Below, piece by piece: positions 5,954-13,064 of a DNA stretch of 14,584 nt. Made by a program: the position numbers and the translations under genes. A model generated the notes under the pieces. The model searched no databases. It had not been told where the DNA came from and saw only the letters and a list, made by a program, of their open reading frames with translations. The DNA comes from Bacteroidales bacterium (GTDB lineage: Bacteria; Bacteroidota; Bacteroidia; Bacteroidales; UBA932), in assembly GCA_004552615.1 (NCBI GenBank), contig SFNZ01000040.1, forward strand, positions 1 through 14,584. The letters run 5' to 3'. Position 1 is the stretch's first letter. Each line of letters opens with the position of its first letter.

Positions 5954-8245
5954 ATGAAAATCTTTGATGGAATGATACAATACAGTTTGACGGCCGGAGC
6001 TGCCCGCATATGCGGCCTGGCCATTTTGATGTTATCAGCTATGAATTGCACCAACGACAAAGGCAACAAGGCCTATATCGGGCCTTCCGACATCATGGTA
6101 GAAGACGGGAAAATGACGCCGGAAGTACTTCTGTCTCTCGGCAGGCTCTCCGACCCGCAGCTTTCCCCCGACGGAAAGACAATACTCTACGGAGTGAGCT
6201 ACACTTCCGTTTCAGAGAACCGCAGCTGCCGCAATCTCTTCATTTCCAATCCTGACGGGACTGGCAAGAGACAGCTCACGAGCGAAGGCAACAGCATCAG
6301 CTGCGCTCGTTGGATCGACGGGGGCAAGGGCATAGCCTATATCCAGAAAGGGCAGATATGGACTGCATCTATCCGAGGCATTGACAGCGCAAACCCGAAA
6401 CTGGTCAAAAAGACAAAGATCTCGGACATACCGGAAGGGGTGAGCGAATTCAAACTGTCACCTGACGGAAGCAGGATAATGTATCTGAGCACGGTACACA
6501 GTGACGTCAAGACACCGTCCGACACCGACCCGGCATTAGACAAGGCCACGGCTTATGTGGCTGACGACCTGATGTACAGGCACTGGGACCATTGGGTCAC
6601 GGAACTGCCTCACACTTTCATTGCAGAATTCAGCAGGGCCGAAGGCGGGATAACTCCGGACAGCAGCATTGACATTCTCGGCAAAGGCGGGGAACTCTTC
6701 GAACTGCCTACGGAGCCTTTCGGCGGACTGGAGCAGCTTGACTGGAGTCCGGACGGAAGATACATTGCCTACTCCTGCCGCAAGAAGACTGGCAAGCAGT
6801 ATGCTTTCAGCACCGATACCGAGATTTATATATATGACACCGCTGACGGCGGATGCATGGTGATTCCGATGGGAGGAGGCTATGACACCGACCCGGTTTG
6901 GAGCCCTGACGGGAAGCGTATCGCATGGCTGAGCATGGAGAGGGACGGATACGAGGCCGACAAGACACGCGTGATGGTCACCGACGTGGTGCCTGCGCAG
7001 GAAGGCGGCCTGCCGGAAATTCGCAATATCACCGACCTGACGGCGGATTTCAAATACAATGCTGCCGGTCCCGTATGGAACAATGACGGCTCAGCAATTT
7101 ATTTCAATGCCCTTGCGGAAGGCCTGCAGGGAATCTTCAAGGCCGAAGTGGAAAACTCCGGCGACAGGACATCCCTGAAAGAAATCAGGAGAATCACGGG
7201 AGATGACCAGTGGTACGATTTCAACTCACCTTTTGCCATCCTGGAAGACGGGGAGAACACAACCCTCCTCGCAAGCTGGTGCAGCATGGATTTCCCTACG
7301 GAACTTGTGCGCGTGGAGGAAAGTGACGGCTCATGCAGCCGGATAACTGACGAGAACGGGCATATCCTCTCACAGGTCCTGCCTCACAAGACAGAAGCGA
7401 GAATGGTGAAGACAGTGGACGGCAAGGACATGCTGACATGGGTGGTCTATCCACCGGAGTTCGATTCCACGAAAGTATATCCGTCCATTCTCATATGCCT
7501 CGGAGGGCCTCAGGGCACACTCAGCCAGAGCTGGTCATACAGATGGAACTACAGGCTCATGTCCGCGCAGGGTTATGTGGTGGTGCTTCCGAACAGAAGG
7601 GGCACGACGGCATTCGGCCAGGAATGGACAGAGCAGATCTCAGGTGACTATCCGGGCCTGAACATGCAGGATTACCTTTGCGCGGCAAGGGAGCTCAAGT
7701 CAGAGCCTTATATCGGCAAGATGGCAGCCTGCGGTGCAAGTTACGGAGGATATTCCGTATATTATCTCGCCGGAGTACATGAGGATGTATTCGACTGTTT
7801 CATTGCGCATGCCGGCATTTTCGACGAGAAATATATGTATTACGAGACCGAGGAGATGTGGTTCCCGAACTGGGACAACGGAGGTCTGGAGGAATATTCC
7901 TACACGCCGGGCCAGACAGGGCCTGCCGGAGACGGGAAGACTTTCGGCGGAATGCGCCAGGGTGGTTCGCCATGGAGTTCCCAGCCTAAGGCAATAAGGC
8001 ATTACGCAAACTCCCCTGCGGTCAATGTCACGAAATGGCATACGCCAATCCTGTGCATCCACGGGGCAATGGATTTCCGCATTCCATACGACCAGGGCAT
8101 GGCAGCATTCAATTGCGCACAGATGATGGGCGTACCTTCCAGGCTGATAGTATTCCCTGACGAATGCCACTGGATACTGAAGCCTCAGAACGCGCTTTTC
8201 TGGCACCGCGAGTATTTCAACTGGCTTGACAAGTGGTGCAAGTAG
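5954..8245 (+). CDS. S9-family (DPP5-like) exported peptidase
   Basis: Serine exopeptidase of the prolyl-oligopeptidase superfamily that should release dipeptides from oligopeptides in the periplasm or at the cell surface. It has 763 residues. A hydrophobic N-terminal signal (residues about 16-31) is followed by Cys in SAMNCTND, so it is probably a lipoprotein, although Asn before the Cys is atypical. A beta-propeller with repeated SPDG blades (LSPDGKTILYG, WSPDGRYIAYS, WSPDGKRIAWLS) precedes the alpha/beta-hydrolase domain with GGPQGTLSQSWSYRWN, GASYGGYSVYY and a DECHWIL end. The catalytic triad is S596, D707 and H739. The RHWDHWV segment is typical of the S9 peptidases of Bacteroidetes. Role: probably peptide nutrition. 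The acylaminoacyl-peptidase branch (S9C) is the main alternative label. Confidence 0.9.
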   Translation: MKIFDGMIQYSLTAGAARICGLAILMLSAMNCTNDKGNKAYIGPSDIMVEDGKMTPEVLLSLGRLSDPQLSPDGKTILYGVSYTSVSENRSCRNLFISNPDGTGKRQLTSEGNSISCARWIDGGKGIAYIQKGQIWTASIRGIDSANPKLVKKTKISDIPEGVSEFKLSPDGSRIMYLSTVHSDVKTPSDTDPALDKATAYVADDLMYRHWDHWVTELPHTFIAEFSRAEGGITPDSSIDILGKGGELFELPTEPFGGLEQLDWSPDGRYIAYSCRKKTGKQYAFSTDTEIYIYDTADGGCMVIPMGGGYDTDPVWSPDGKRIAWLSMERDGYEADKTRVMVTDVVPAQEGGLPEIRNITDLTADFKYNAAGPVWNNDGSAIYFNALAEGLQGIFKAEVENSGDRTSLKEIRRITGDDQWYDFNSPFAILEDGENTTLLASWCSMDFPTELVRVEESDGSCSRITDENGHILSQVLPHKTEARMVKTVDGKDMLTWVVYPPEFDSTKVYPSILICLGGPQGTLSQSWSYRWNYRLMSAQGYVVVLPNRRGTTAFGQEWTEQISGDYPGLNMQDYLCAARELKSEPYIGKMAACGASYGGYSVYYLAGVHEDVFDCFIAHAGIFDEKYMYYETEEMWFPNWDNGGLEEYSYTPGQTGPAGDGKTFGGMRQGGSPWSSQPKAIRHYANSPAVNVTKWHTPILCIHGAMDFRIPYDQGMAAFNCAQMMGVPSRLIVFPDECHWILKPQNALFWHREYFNWLDKWCK

Positions 8246-8256
8246 TTTAGTGAACT

Positions 8257-8386
8257 GCCGGGCTGCAGGCTGTCTCATCAGGACCTTCCGTGCTACGCGC
8301 TCCATCCTGCCTCTCGCATGCTCGAGGCACCCGTTCACAAGGTCACGGGCGACCATGGGTCCTGATGAGACAGCCTTCAGCCCGGC
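8257..8386 (-). repeat. Long palindromic element, copy A (candidate structured RNA)
   Basis: Arms 8257-8285 and 8358-8386 pair at 28 of 29 positions. Read on the minus strand, the 72-nt interior contains junction CATGGTCG (8357-8350), helix CCCGT/ACGGG (8349-8345 with 8334-8330) around loop GACCTTGTGA, a hairpin at 8308-8329 closed by TGCCTC/GAGGCA, the strand GGATGGAGCG (8307-8298), and a 12-nt linker. GGTC in the junction can pair with GACC in the loop to form an H-type pseudoknot. A second copy with the same layout lies at 10879-10997. It starts 11 bp after the S9 peptidase stop and ends 18 bp before the terminator hairpin. No protein is encoded. Whether it is an RNA or a mobile DNA repeat is not known. 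Confidence 0.75.
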
Positions 8387-8404
8387 GGCGTACAAGCAGA
8401 TACA

Positions 8405-8438
8405 GAAACAGGGTGGCCTTGATTGGTCACCCTGTTTC
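8405..8438. terminator. Symmetric hairpin between S9 peptidase and aldolase genes
   Basis: GAAACAGGGTG and CACCCTGTTTC form 11 perfect pairs, with CC/GG inside after one mismatch, around loop TTGATT. It lies 22 bp from the fba stop and 159 bp from the S9 peptidase stop. The T-runs are short (only the TTT inside the stem), so it is a plausible shared terminator for the convergent genes but not a textbook one. Confidence 0.6.
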
Positions 8439-8460
8439 ATGTTGTATTTCAAGCTAATGA

Positions 8461-9462
8461 TTATTCAGCTTTACCGTTGGAGCCGAGAACCTCGACGATC
8501 TTGTGCTCGTAGAGCTTCTTCATCTCGTCACGTGCAGGTCCGAGATATTTGCGTGGGTCGAACTCACCCGGCTTGTCGTTGAAGACCTTGCGGACTGCAG
8601 CGGTCATTGCAAGACGGGAGTCTGAGTCGATGTTGATCTTGCAAACTGCAGACTTGGAAGCCTCGCGGAGCTGCTCCTCAGGAATACCTACTGCATCAGG
8701 GAGCTTGCCGCCATTGGCGTTGATGATGTCAACATACTCCTGAGGTACGGAAGAAGAGCCGTGGAGAACGATAGGGAATCCAGGGAGTTTCTTCTCGATC
8801 TCGTGGAGAACGTCGAATGCGAGCGGTGGAGGTACGAGACGGCCTGTCTTAGGGTCACGTGTGCACTGCTCCGGCTTGAACTTGTATGCGCCGTGTGATG
8901 TTCCGATGGAGATTGCAAGGCTGTCAACACCGGTCTTGGTGGTGAAGTCAATAACCTCCTCAGGCTTTGTATAATGAGATACCTCTGAAGCAACCTCATC
9001 CTCAACACCTGCAAGCACTCCGAGCTCACCCTCAACGGTTACGTCGTGCTGGTGTGCATATTCAACCACCTTCCTGGTGAGAGCAACGTTCTCGTCGTAA
9101 GGAAGAGCGGAGCCGTCAATCATGACTGAAGAGAAGCCCATGTCAACGCAGCTCTTGCAGAGCTCGAATGAATCACCGTGATCGAGGTGAAGAACGATCT
9201 GCGGATGCTCCCAGCCGAGTTCCTTTGCATACTCCACAGCACCCTCAGCCATATAGCGGAGAAGGGTCTGGTTCGCATAGTTGCGGGCACCTTTCGATAC
9301 CTGGAGAATCACTGGAGACTTTGTCTCTGCAGAAGCCTGGATGATGGCCTGGAGCTGTTCCATGTTGTTGAAATTGAAGGCAGGAATGGCATATCCGCCC
9401 TCGACTGCCTTTGCAAACATTTCTTTAGTGTTTACAAGGCCCAGATCTTTATAAGAAACCAT
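8461..9462 (-). CDS. fba: Class II fructose-1,6-bisphosphate aldolase
   Basis: Zinc-dependent glycolytic and gluconeogenic aldolase: cleaves fructose 1,6-bisphosphate to DHAP and glyceraldehyde 3-phosphate. It has 333 residues, normal for the family. Visible motifs are IPAFNFNNMEQ (26-36), LHLDHGDS (91-98) with catalytic Asp and Zn ligand H95, VEGELG (143-148) with the Glu ligand, IGTSHGAYK (186-194) with H190, LHGSSSVP (233-240) with H234, and NIDSDSRLA for phosphate binding. No key residue is missing. The gene is monocistronic, divergent from gmk, and preceded by a leader of about 120 nt containing a GC palindrome. Its codon choice looks more restricted than that of its neighbours, as expected for a highly expressed enzyme. 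Confidence 0.97.
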   Translation of the reverse strand: MVSYKDLGLVNTKEMFAKAVEGGYAIPAFNFNNMEQLQAIIQASAETKSPVILQVSKGARNYANQTLLRYMAEGAVEYAKELGWEHPQIVLHLDHGDSFELCKSCVDMGFSSVMIDGSALPYDENVALTRKVVEYAHQHDVTVEGELGVLAGVEDEVASEVSHYTKPEEVIDFTTKTGVDSLAISIGTSHGAYKFKPEQCTRDPKTGRLVPPPLAFDVLHEIEKKLPGFPIVLHGSSSVPQEYVDIINANGGKLPDAVGIPEEQLREASKSAVCKINIDSDSRLAMTAAVRKVFNDKPGEFDPRKYLGPARDEMKKLYEHKIVEVLGSNGKAE

Positions 9463-9482
9463 ATTCTATAAAATAATTAATA

Positions 9483-9536
9483 AATAATTGGCATTTCCTG
9501 CCGCGCCGCGCGGCGATGGTTTTGCGTGCAATTATT
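9483..9536. promoter_or_regulatory. Inverted-repeat structure in the fba leader
   Basis: AATAATTG (9483-9490) and CAATTATT (9529-9536) are inverted repeats that flank a GC-rich block with the perfect 12-bp palindrome CGCCGCGCGGCG (9504-9515), an abrupt contrast within AT-rich DNA. If fba is transcribed from about 9586, the structure lies in its 5' untranslated leader. A role in mRNA stability or regulation is inferred only from the structure. Confidence 0.4.
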
Positions 9537-9589
9537 CTGCCAACTTGAGAAAACTGGACAATTTGACATAACATAATGCAAAACCAGCA

Positions 9590-9597
9590 CAAAATTA
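9590..9597 (-). promoter_or_regulatory. Candidate -7 element for fba
   Basis: TAATTTTG on the minus strand fits TAnnTTTG, and no TTTG is seen at the -33 position. It would give a leader of about 120 nt. It lies back to back with the gmk -7 element, 2 bp away. Confidence 0.35.
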
Positions 9598-9599
9598 GT

Positions 9600-9607
9600 T
9601 ATTTTTG
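9600..9607 (+). promoter_or_regulatory. -7 element of gmk-nadD
   Basis: TATTTTTG fits TAnnTTTG and lies 31 nt before the gmk ATG. A TTTG at 9562-9565 is too far upstream (34 nt) to be a normal -33 box. Confidence 0.4.
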
Positions 9608-9638
9608 TGAAATAAATAAACAGTGAAACATTTTAACA

Positions 9639-10205
9639 ATGAACAATAAAGTGATTATTTTCTCGGCACCGTCAGGTTCCGGCAAGAGCACCATCGTGAA
9701 CCATATCCTCTCGCTCCATCCCGAGATGGAATTTTCCGTATCCGCAACTTCCCGCCAGCCGAGGGGCACAGAGCAGAACGGAGTCGAATACTGGTTCTTC
9801 AGCGCAGACGAGTTCAGGAGAAGAATAGCCGCGGACGAATTCGTGGAATACGAGGAAGTCTATGAAGGCTCGTTCTACGGAACGCTTAAATCCGAGGTGC
9901 AGAGAATCTGGGACAAGGGCAACGTCATCATCTTCGACGTGGATGTCAAGGGAGGCGTGAACCTGAAGAAATATTTCGGGGACAAGGCCCTCTCGGTGTT
10001 CATCCAGGCTCCGTCCGTCGAGGAATTGCGCCGCAGGCTTGTGGCACGTGGCACCGACACCCCTGAAGCCATTGCGAAAAGAGTGGCAAAAGCCTCTGAA
10101 GAAATGACTTACGCCGACAAGTTTGACCATGTGCTGGTCAATGACGACCTGCAGGTTGCTTTCCGTGAGGCAGAAGCTCTCGTGGACGGATTCCTTTCCG
10201 ACTGA
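9639..10205 (+). CDS. gmk: Guanylate kinase
   Basis: Phosphorylates GMP and dGMP to the diphosphates with ATP, feeding GTP, dGTP and signalling-nucleotide pools. It has 188 residues, a typical bacterial length. The P-loop is SAPSGSGKST (9-18). The GMP-binding segment follows with SVSATSRQPRGTEQNGVEYWF and EYEEVYEGSFYGT. A DVDVKGG motif and the lid RRLVARGTDTPEAIAKRV complete the fold. Translation starts at the ATG at 9639 without a clear Shine-Dalgarno sequence. It is followed after 13 bp by nadD, so the two genes form an operon. In many Bacteroidetes a yicC-family gene precedes this pair; here the upstream gene is the divergent fba. Confidence 0.97.
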   Translation: MNNKVIIFSAPSGSGKSTIVNHILSLHPEMEFSVSATSRQPRGTEQNGVEYWFFSADEFRRRIAADEFVEYEEVYEGSFYGTLKSEVQRIWDKGNVIIFDVDVKGGVNLKKYFGDKALSVFIQAPSVEELRRRLVARGTDTPEAIAKRVAKASEEMTYADKFDHVLVNDDLQVAFREAEALVDGFLSD

Positions 10206-10218
10206 TAATTCCCGGGAC

Positions 10219-10854
10219 ATGCGCATCGCCGTATATTCAGGGTCTTTCAACCCTCTGCATATAGGTCATCAGGCCATAATGGAGTATCTTACCCGTGAGA
10301 AGGATTTCGACTGGGTATATTTGGTGGTGTCGCCGAAGAATCCGCTCAAGGACAGCATCTCGGCAAATTCCGGAGAAGCGAGATACAAAGCGGCCGTCGA
10401 GGCAGTCGGAAGGCATCCCGGACTGAATGTACGTGTGGATGACATCGAGCTGAAAATGGCTCCCCCGCATTACACGATAAGAACATTGGACGAACTGAAA
10501 CGGCGAGAGCCGGAGAACGAGTTCACCCTCGTGATAGGGGCGGACAATCTGTCATCGATACGCAGATGGCGCGACTTCCCGCGTATTCTTTCCGAATACG
10601 GAGTTGCCGTATATCCGAGAAAAGGATTCGATCTGGACAATATCCGGGAGGCCCTGATAGAAGAATGCGCCCAGTTCCCTGCCTCATACGTACTGGACGC
10701 CGCCGAATCCGGACCGGACAATATATGTCTCGAGGATGCCGGACACCATATCTACAAGATTCACCTGCTGGACGCTCCGATAGTGGACATTTCTTCGACC
10801 GAAATCAGGGAAGGCCGGGCCCGGGGCGAAGACATGGAGCGTTTCCTCATGTAA
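10219..10854 (+). CDS. nadD: NadD, nicotinate-nucleotide adenylyltransferase
   Basis: Converts nicotinate mononucleotide and ATP to deamido-NAD in NAD biosynthesis. It has 211 residues. The nucleotidyltransferase signature GSFNPLHIGH (8-17) contains the catalytic HxGH (H14, H17), and the C-terminal ISSTEIREGRARG is the conserved ATP-binding ISSTxIR motif. VIGADNLSSIRRWRDF in the middle is also typical of NadD. The open frame extends back to 10123 inside gmk, but the ATG at 10219 gives the exact family N-terminus (MRIAVYSGSFNP) and lies 13 bp after the gmk stop. The deamido (NadD) assignment rather than NMN-specific is by family resemblance. Confidence 0.95.
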   Translation: MRIAVYSGSFNPLHIGHQAIMEYLTREKDFDWVYLVVSPKNPLKDSISANSGEARYKAAVEAVGRHPGLNVRVDDIELKMAPPHYTIRTLDELKRREPENEFTLVIGADNLSSIRRWRDFPRILSEYGVAVYPRKGFDLDNIREALIEECAQFPASYVLDAAESGPDNICLEDAGHHIYKIHLLDAPIVDISSTEIREGRARGEDMERFLM

Positions 10855-10878
10855 AAGAATTAACAATCCCATTAGATG

Positions 10879-10997
10879 GTTGTCGGAAGGCCCTGACAGA
10901 GTTGCGCTTCGCTCCATCCACCCTTCGGAACTGTGTTCCTGCGGGAGCCGCTCATGAGGCCGCGGCCGGCCACGCTCCGGCAGAGCCCTCCGACAAC
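10879..10997 (-). repeat. Long palindromic element, copy B (candidate structured RNA)
   Basis: Arms 10879-10901 and 10975-10997 pair at 19 of 23 positions. On the minus strand three of the four mismatches become G-U wobbles. The interior on the minus strand repeats the layout of copy A: junction CGTGGCCG (10974-10967), helix GCCGC/GCGGC (10966-10962 with 10951-10947) around loop GGCCTCATGA, a hairpin region at 10920-10946 with CCC/GGG and GGAAC/GTTCC, the strand GGATGGAGCG (10919-10910), and an 8-nt linker. GGCC of the junction can pair with GGCC of the loop as a pseudoknot. It starts 24 bp after the nadD stop and ends 22 bp before a terminator hairpin. Confidence 0.75.
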
Positions 10998-11019
10998 TCA
11001 ATACCTTCCTATTGAATGC

Positions 11020-11060
11020 AAGAAAACCGGCCCATTTACGGGTCGGTTTCTTATTATATT
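11020..11060. terminator. Terminator after nadD
   Basis: AACCGGCCC and GGGTCGGTT pair (one G-U) around ATTTAC, with flanking AAGAAA/TTTCTT extending the stem in a bulged form. On the plus strand it is followed by the T-rich TTATTATATTTT. It probably ends the gmk-nadD transcript and may also stop read-through from dnaK on the other strand. Confidence 0.6.
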
Positions 11061-11086
11061 TTAAGTCTCGCAGAGCGAAACAACTG

Positions 11087-11133
11087 CTTTTGAGGCCGAA
11101 AGGCCGAGGAAAAGTCCCTTTCCCGGTGGGACT
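11087..11133 (-). terminator. Hairpins directly after dnaK
   Basis: On the minus strand AGTCCC/GGGACT (11133-11128 with 11118-11113) form a stem 3 nt after the dnaK stop, followed by TTT, a terminator-like arrangement. A second, overlapping hairpin with GGCC/GGCC around a TTTC loop and CTTTT/AAAAG outside spans 11087-11114. One of these probably marks the dnaK mRNA 3' end. Confidence 0.45.
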
Positions 11134-11136
11134 GTC

Positions 11137-13029
11137 CTACTGCTCGTCCGGTCCCTGCGGCTGAGGGCCGTTGTTCTGAGGGCCTCCCTGCGGGCCGTAA
11201 CCCTGAGGGCCCTGAGGTCCTGCCTGGGCACCTGCGTTCATGGACTCAGAAGCAGCATGCCAAGCCTCCTCGAGAGACTTCGTATATGTCTCGATGTCAG
11301 ATATGTTCTGGGTCTTGACAGCCTCCTTCAGGCTTGTGAGAGCCGAATTGATGGCATCCCTCTTGTCTGCAGGAATCTTGTCACCGTAATCCTTGAGATT
11401 CTTCTCGCTCTGGAAGCAGAGGGCGTCAGCATTATTGATCTTGTCCACCCTTTCCTTCTCTGCCTTGTCCGCAGCCTCATTGGCCTTGGCCTCGTCACGC
11501 ATCCTCTGGATCTCATCCTCGCTGAGGCCTGAAGAAGCCTCGATGCGGATGTTCTGCTCCTTGCCGGTAGCCTTGTCCTTCGCGGAAACATTCAGGATAC
11601 CGTTAGCGTCAATGTCGAATGTAACCTCGATCTGAGGGATTCCGCGCGGAGCCGGTGCGATACCGTCGAGATGGAAAACTCCGATCTGCTTGTTGTCCTT
11701 GGCCATAGGGCGCTCACCCTGGAGCACCTTGATTTCCACTGAAGGCTGGTTGTCAACAGCGGTGGAGAACACCTCCGACTTGCGGGTAGGAATCGTGGTA
11801 TTGGAAGGGATGAGCCTTGTCATAACACCGCCGAGGGTCTCGATACCGAGAGAGAGCGGGGTAACGTCCAGAAGGAGGACATCCTTCACGTCTCCTGCAA
11901 GCACACCACCCTGGATGGATGCTCCGATGGCAACTACCTCGTCAGGGTTTACGCTCTTGTTAGGCTCCTTGCCGAAGAACTCCTTCACGAGCTCCTGAAC
12001 CTTCGGGATACGGCTTGAACCGCCCACGAGGAGCACCTCGTCAATCTGGCCTGCAGACAGATGCGCATCCTCGAGCGCCTTGCGGCAAGGAATGATGGTC
12101 CTCTGGAAGAGGTCGTCGCAGAGCTGCTCGAACTTCGCTCTCGTGAGGGTCTTCACGAGATGCTTAGGAACTCCGTCAACCGGCATGATGTAAGGCAGGT
12201 TGATCTCAGTGGAAGTCTGGCTTGAGAGCTCGATCTTGGCCTTCTCGGCAGCATCCTTGAGTCTCTGGAGAGCCATAGGATCCTTCCTGAGGTCTGCACC
12301 GCCGTTCTCTGAAGCGAACTCCTGTGCGAGCCACTCGATGACCTTGTGGTCGAAATCGTCACCGCCGAGGTGGGTGTCACCGTTGGTGGACTTGACCTCG
12401 AACACACCGTCTCCGAGCTCCATGATGGAAATATCGAATGTACCGCCACCGAGGTCGAACACGGCGACTTTCATGTTCTTGTTCTTCTTGTCAAGGCCGT
12501 ATGCAAGGGCTGCCGCAGTAGGCTCGTTGATGATTCTCTTCACATCGAGACCTGCAATCTTGCCGGCTTCCTTGGTTGCCTGGCGCTGGGAGTCAGAGAA
12601 ATATGCAGGCACGGTGATGACAGCCTCAGTGACAGGCTGGCGGAGATAATCCTCTGCAGTCTTCTTCATCTTCTGAAGAATCATTGCTGAGATCTCCTGT
12701 GGAGAATACTGACGGCCCTCAATCTCCACTCTCGGGGTATTGTTCTCACCGCGGGTCACTGTATAAGGAACCCTCTCGATCTCCTTGGTCACCTGGTCAT
12801 AGGTCTCGCCCATGAACCTCTTGATGGAGAACACGGTGTTCTTAGGATTGGTGATTGCCTGACGTTTGGCAGGACTTCCCACTTTCCTCTCTCCGCCATC
12901 AGTGAATGCGACTACTGAAGGGGTTGTTCTCTGCCCCTCGTTGTTGATGATGACCGTCGGCTGGTTTCCCTCCATCACGGCTACGCATGAATTCGTGGTA
13001 CCGAGGTCAATTCCGATAATTTTTCCCAT
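11137..13029 (-). CDS. dnaK: DnaK (Hsp70) chaperone with Gly-Pro-Gln-rich tail
   Basis: ATP-driven Hsp70 that folds and refolds client proteins with DnaJ and GrpE. It has 630 residues. The nucleotide-binding domain begins GKIIGIDLGTTNS, with VFDLGGGTFDISI and INEPTAAALAYG in place. The linker VLLLDVTPLSLGIETLGG leads into the substrate-binding domain, and the helical lid follows. The C-terminal disordered tail (about 600-630) is unusual: it has five GPQ triplets and ends in PDEQ, with no acidic EEVD/EEVK-like end as usually seen in bacterial DnaK. The ATG at 13029 has a strong Shine-Dalgarno (13038-13046). No CIRCE operator is visible upstream. grpE and dnaJ are not adjacent. Confidence 0.97.
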   Translation of the reverse strand: MGKIIGIDLGTTNSCVAVMEGNQPTVIINNEGQRTTPSVVAFTDGGERKVGSPAKRQAITNPKNTVFSIKRFMGETYDQVTKEIERVPYTVTRGENNTPRVEIEGRQYSPQEISAMILQKMKKTAEDYLRQPVTEAVITVPAYFSDSQRQATKEAGKIAGLDVKRIINEPTAAALAYGLDKKNKNMKVAVFDLGGGTFDISIMELGDGVFEVKSTNGDTHLGGDDFDHKVIEWLAQEFASENGGADLRKDPMALQRLKDAAEKAKIELSSQTSTEINLPYIMPVDGVPKHLVKTLTRAKFEQLCDDLFQRTIIPCRKALEDAHLSAGQIDEVLLVGGSSRIPKVQELVKEFFGKEPNKSVNPDEVVAIGASIQGGVLAGDVKDVLLLDVTPLSLGIETLGGVMTRLIPSNTTIPTRKSEVFSTAVDNQPSVEIKVLQGERPMAKDNKQIGVFHLDGIAPAPRGIPQIEVTFDIDANGILNVSAKDKATGKEQNIRIEASSGLSEDEIQRMRDEAKANEAADKAEKERVDKINNADALCFQSEKNLKDYGDKIPADKRDAINSALTSLKEAVKTQNISDIETYTKSLEEAWHAASESMNAGAQAGPQGPQGYGPQGGPQNNGPQPQGPDEQ

Positions 13030-13037
13030 AATTATAA

Positions 13038-13046
13038 TCTCCTTTC
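13038..13046 (-). promoter_or_regulatory. Strong Shine-Dalgarno site of dnaK
   Basis: GAAAGGAGA lies on the minus strand with 8 nt to the dnaK ATG. This stands out because the other starts in the window lack a recognisable Shine-Dalgarno, as is usual in Bacteroidetes, where ribosomes largely ignore it. It may still matter for this highly expressed gene, or be partly a chance A/G-rich leader. Confidence 0.6.
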
Positions 13047-13064
13047 TTTTTATATATCAACTCA

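Noticed and set aside
8257..8386. Palindromic element as an integron attC site
   Set aside because: It has no GTTRRRY core site at the expected place, no cassette array around it, and flanks ordinary chromosomal genes.
7700..8452. 250-codon minus-strand open frame spanning the S9 peptidase 3' end and the palindromic element
   Set aside because: It mirrors a well-supported conserved gene, has no recognisable motif and no ribosome site. It is a shadow frame.
11087..11136. GAGGAAAAGTCC in the dnaK 3' region resembles the conserved GAGGAAAGTCC of RNase P RNA
   Set aside because: There is an extra A in the motif, and the roughly 300 nt of RNase P RNA that should follow is replaced by the dnaK coding sequence. 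No other RNase P motif is present.
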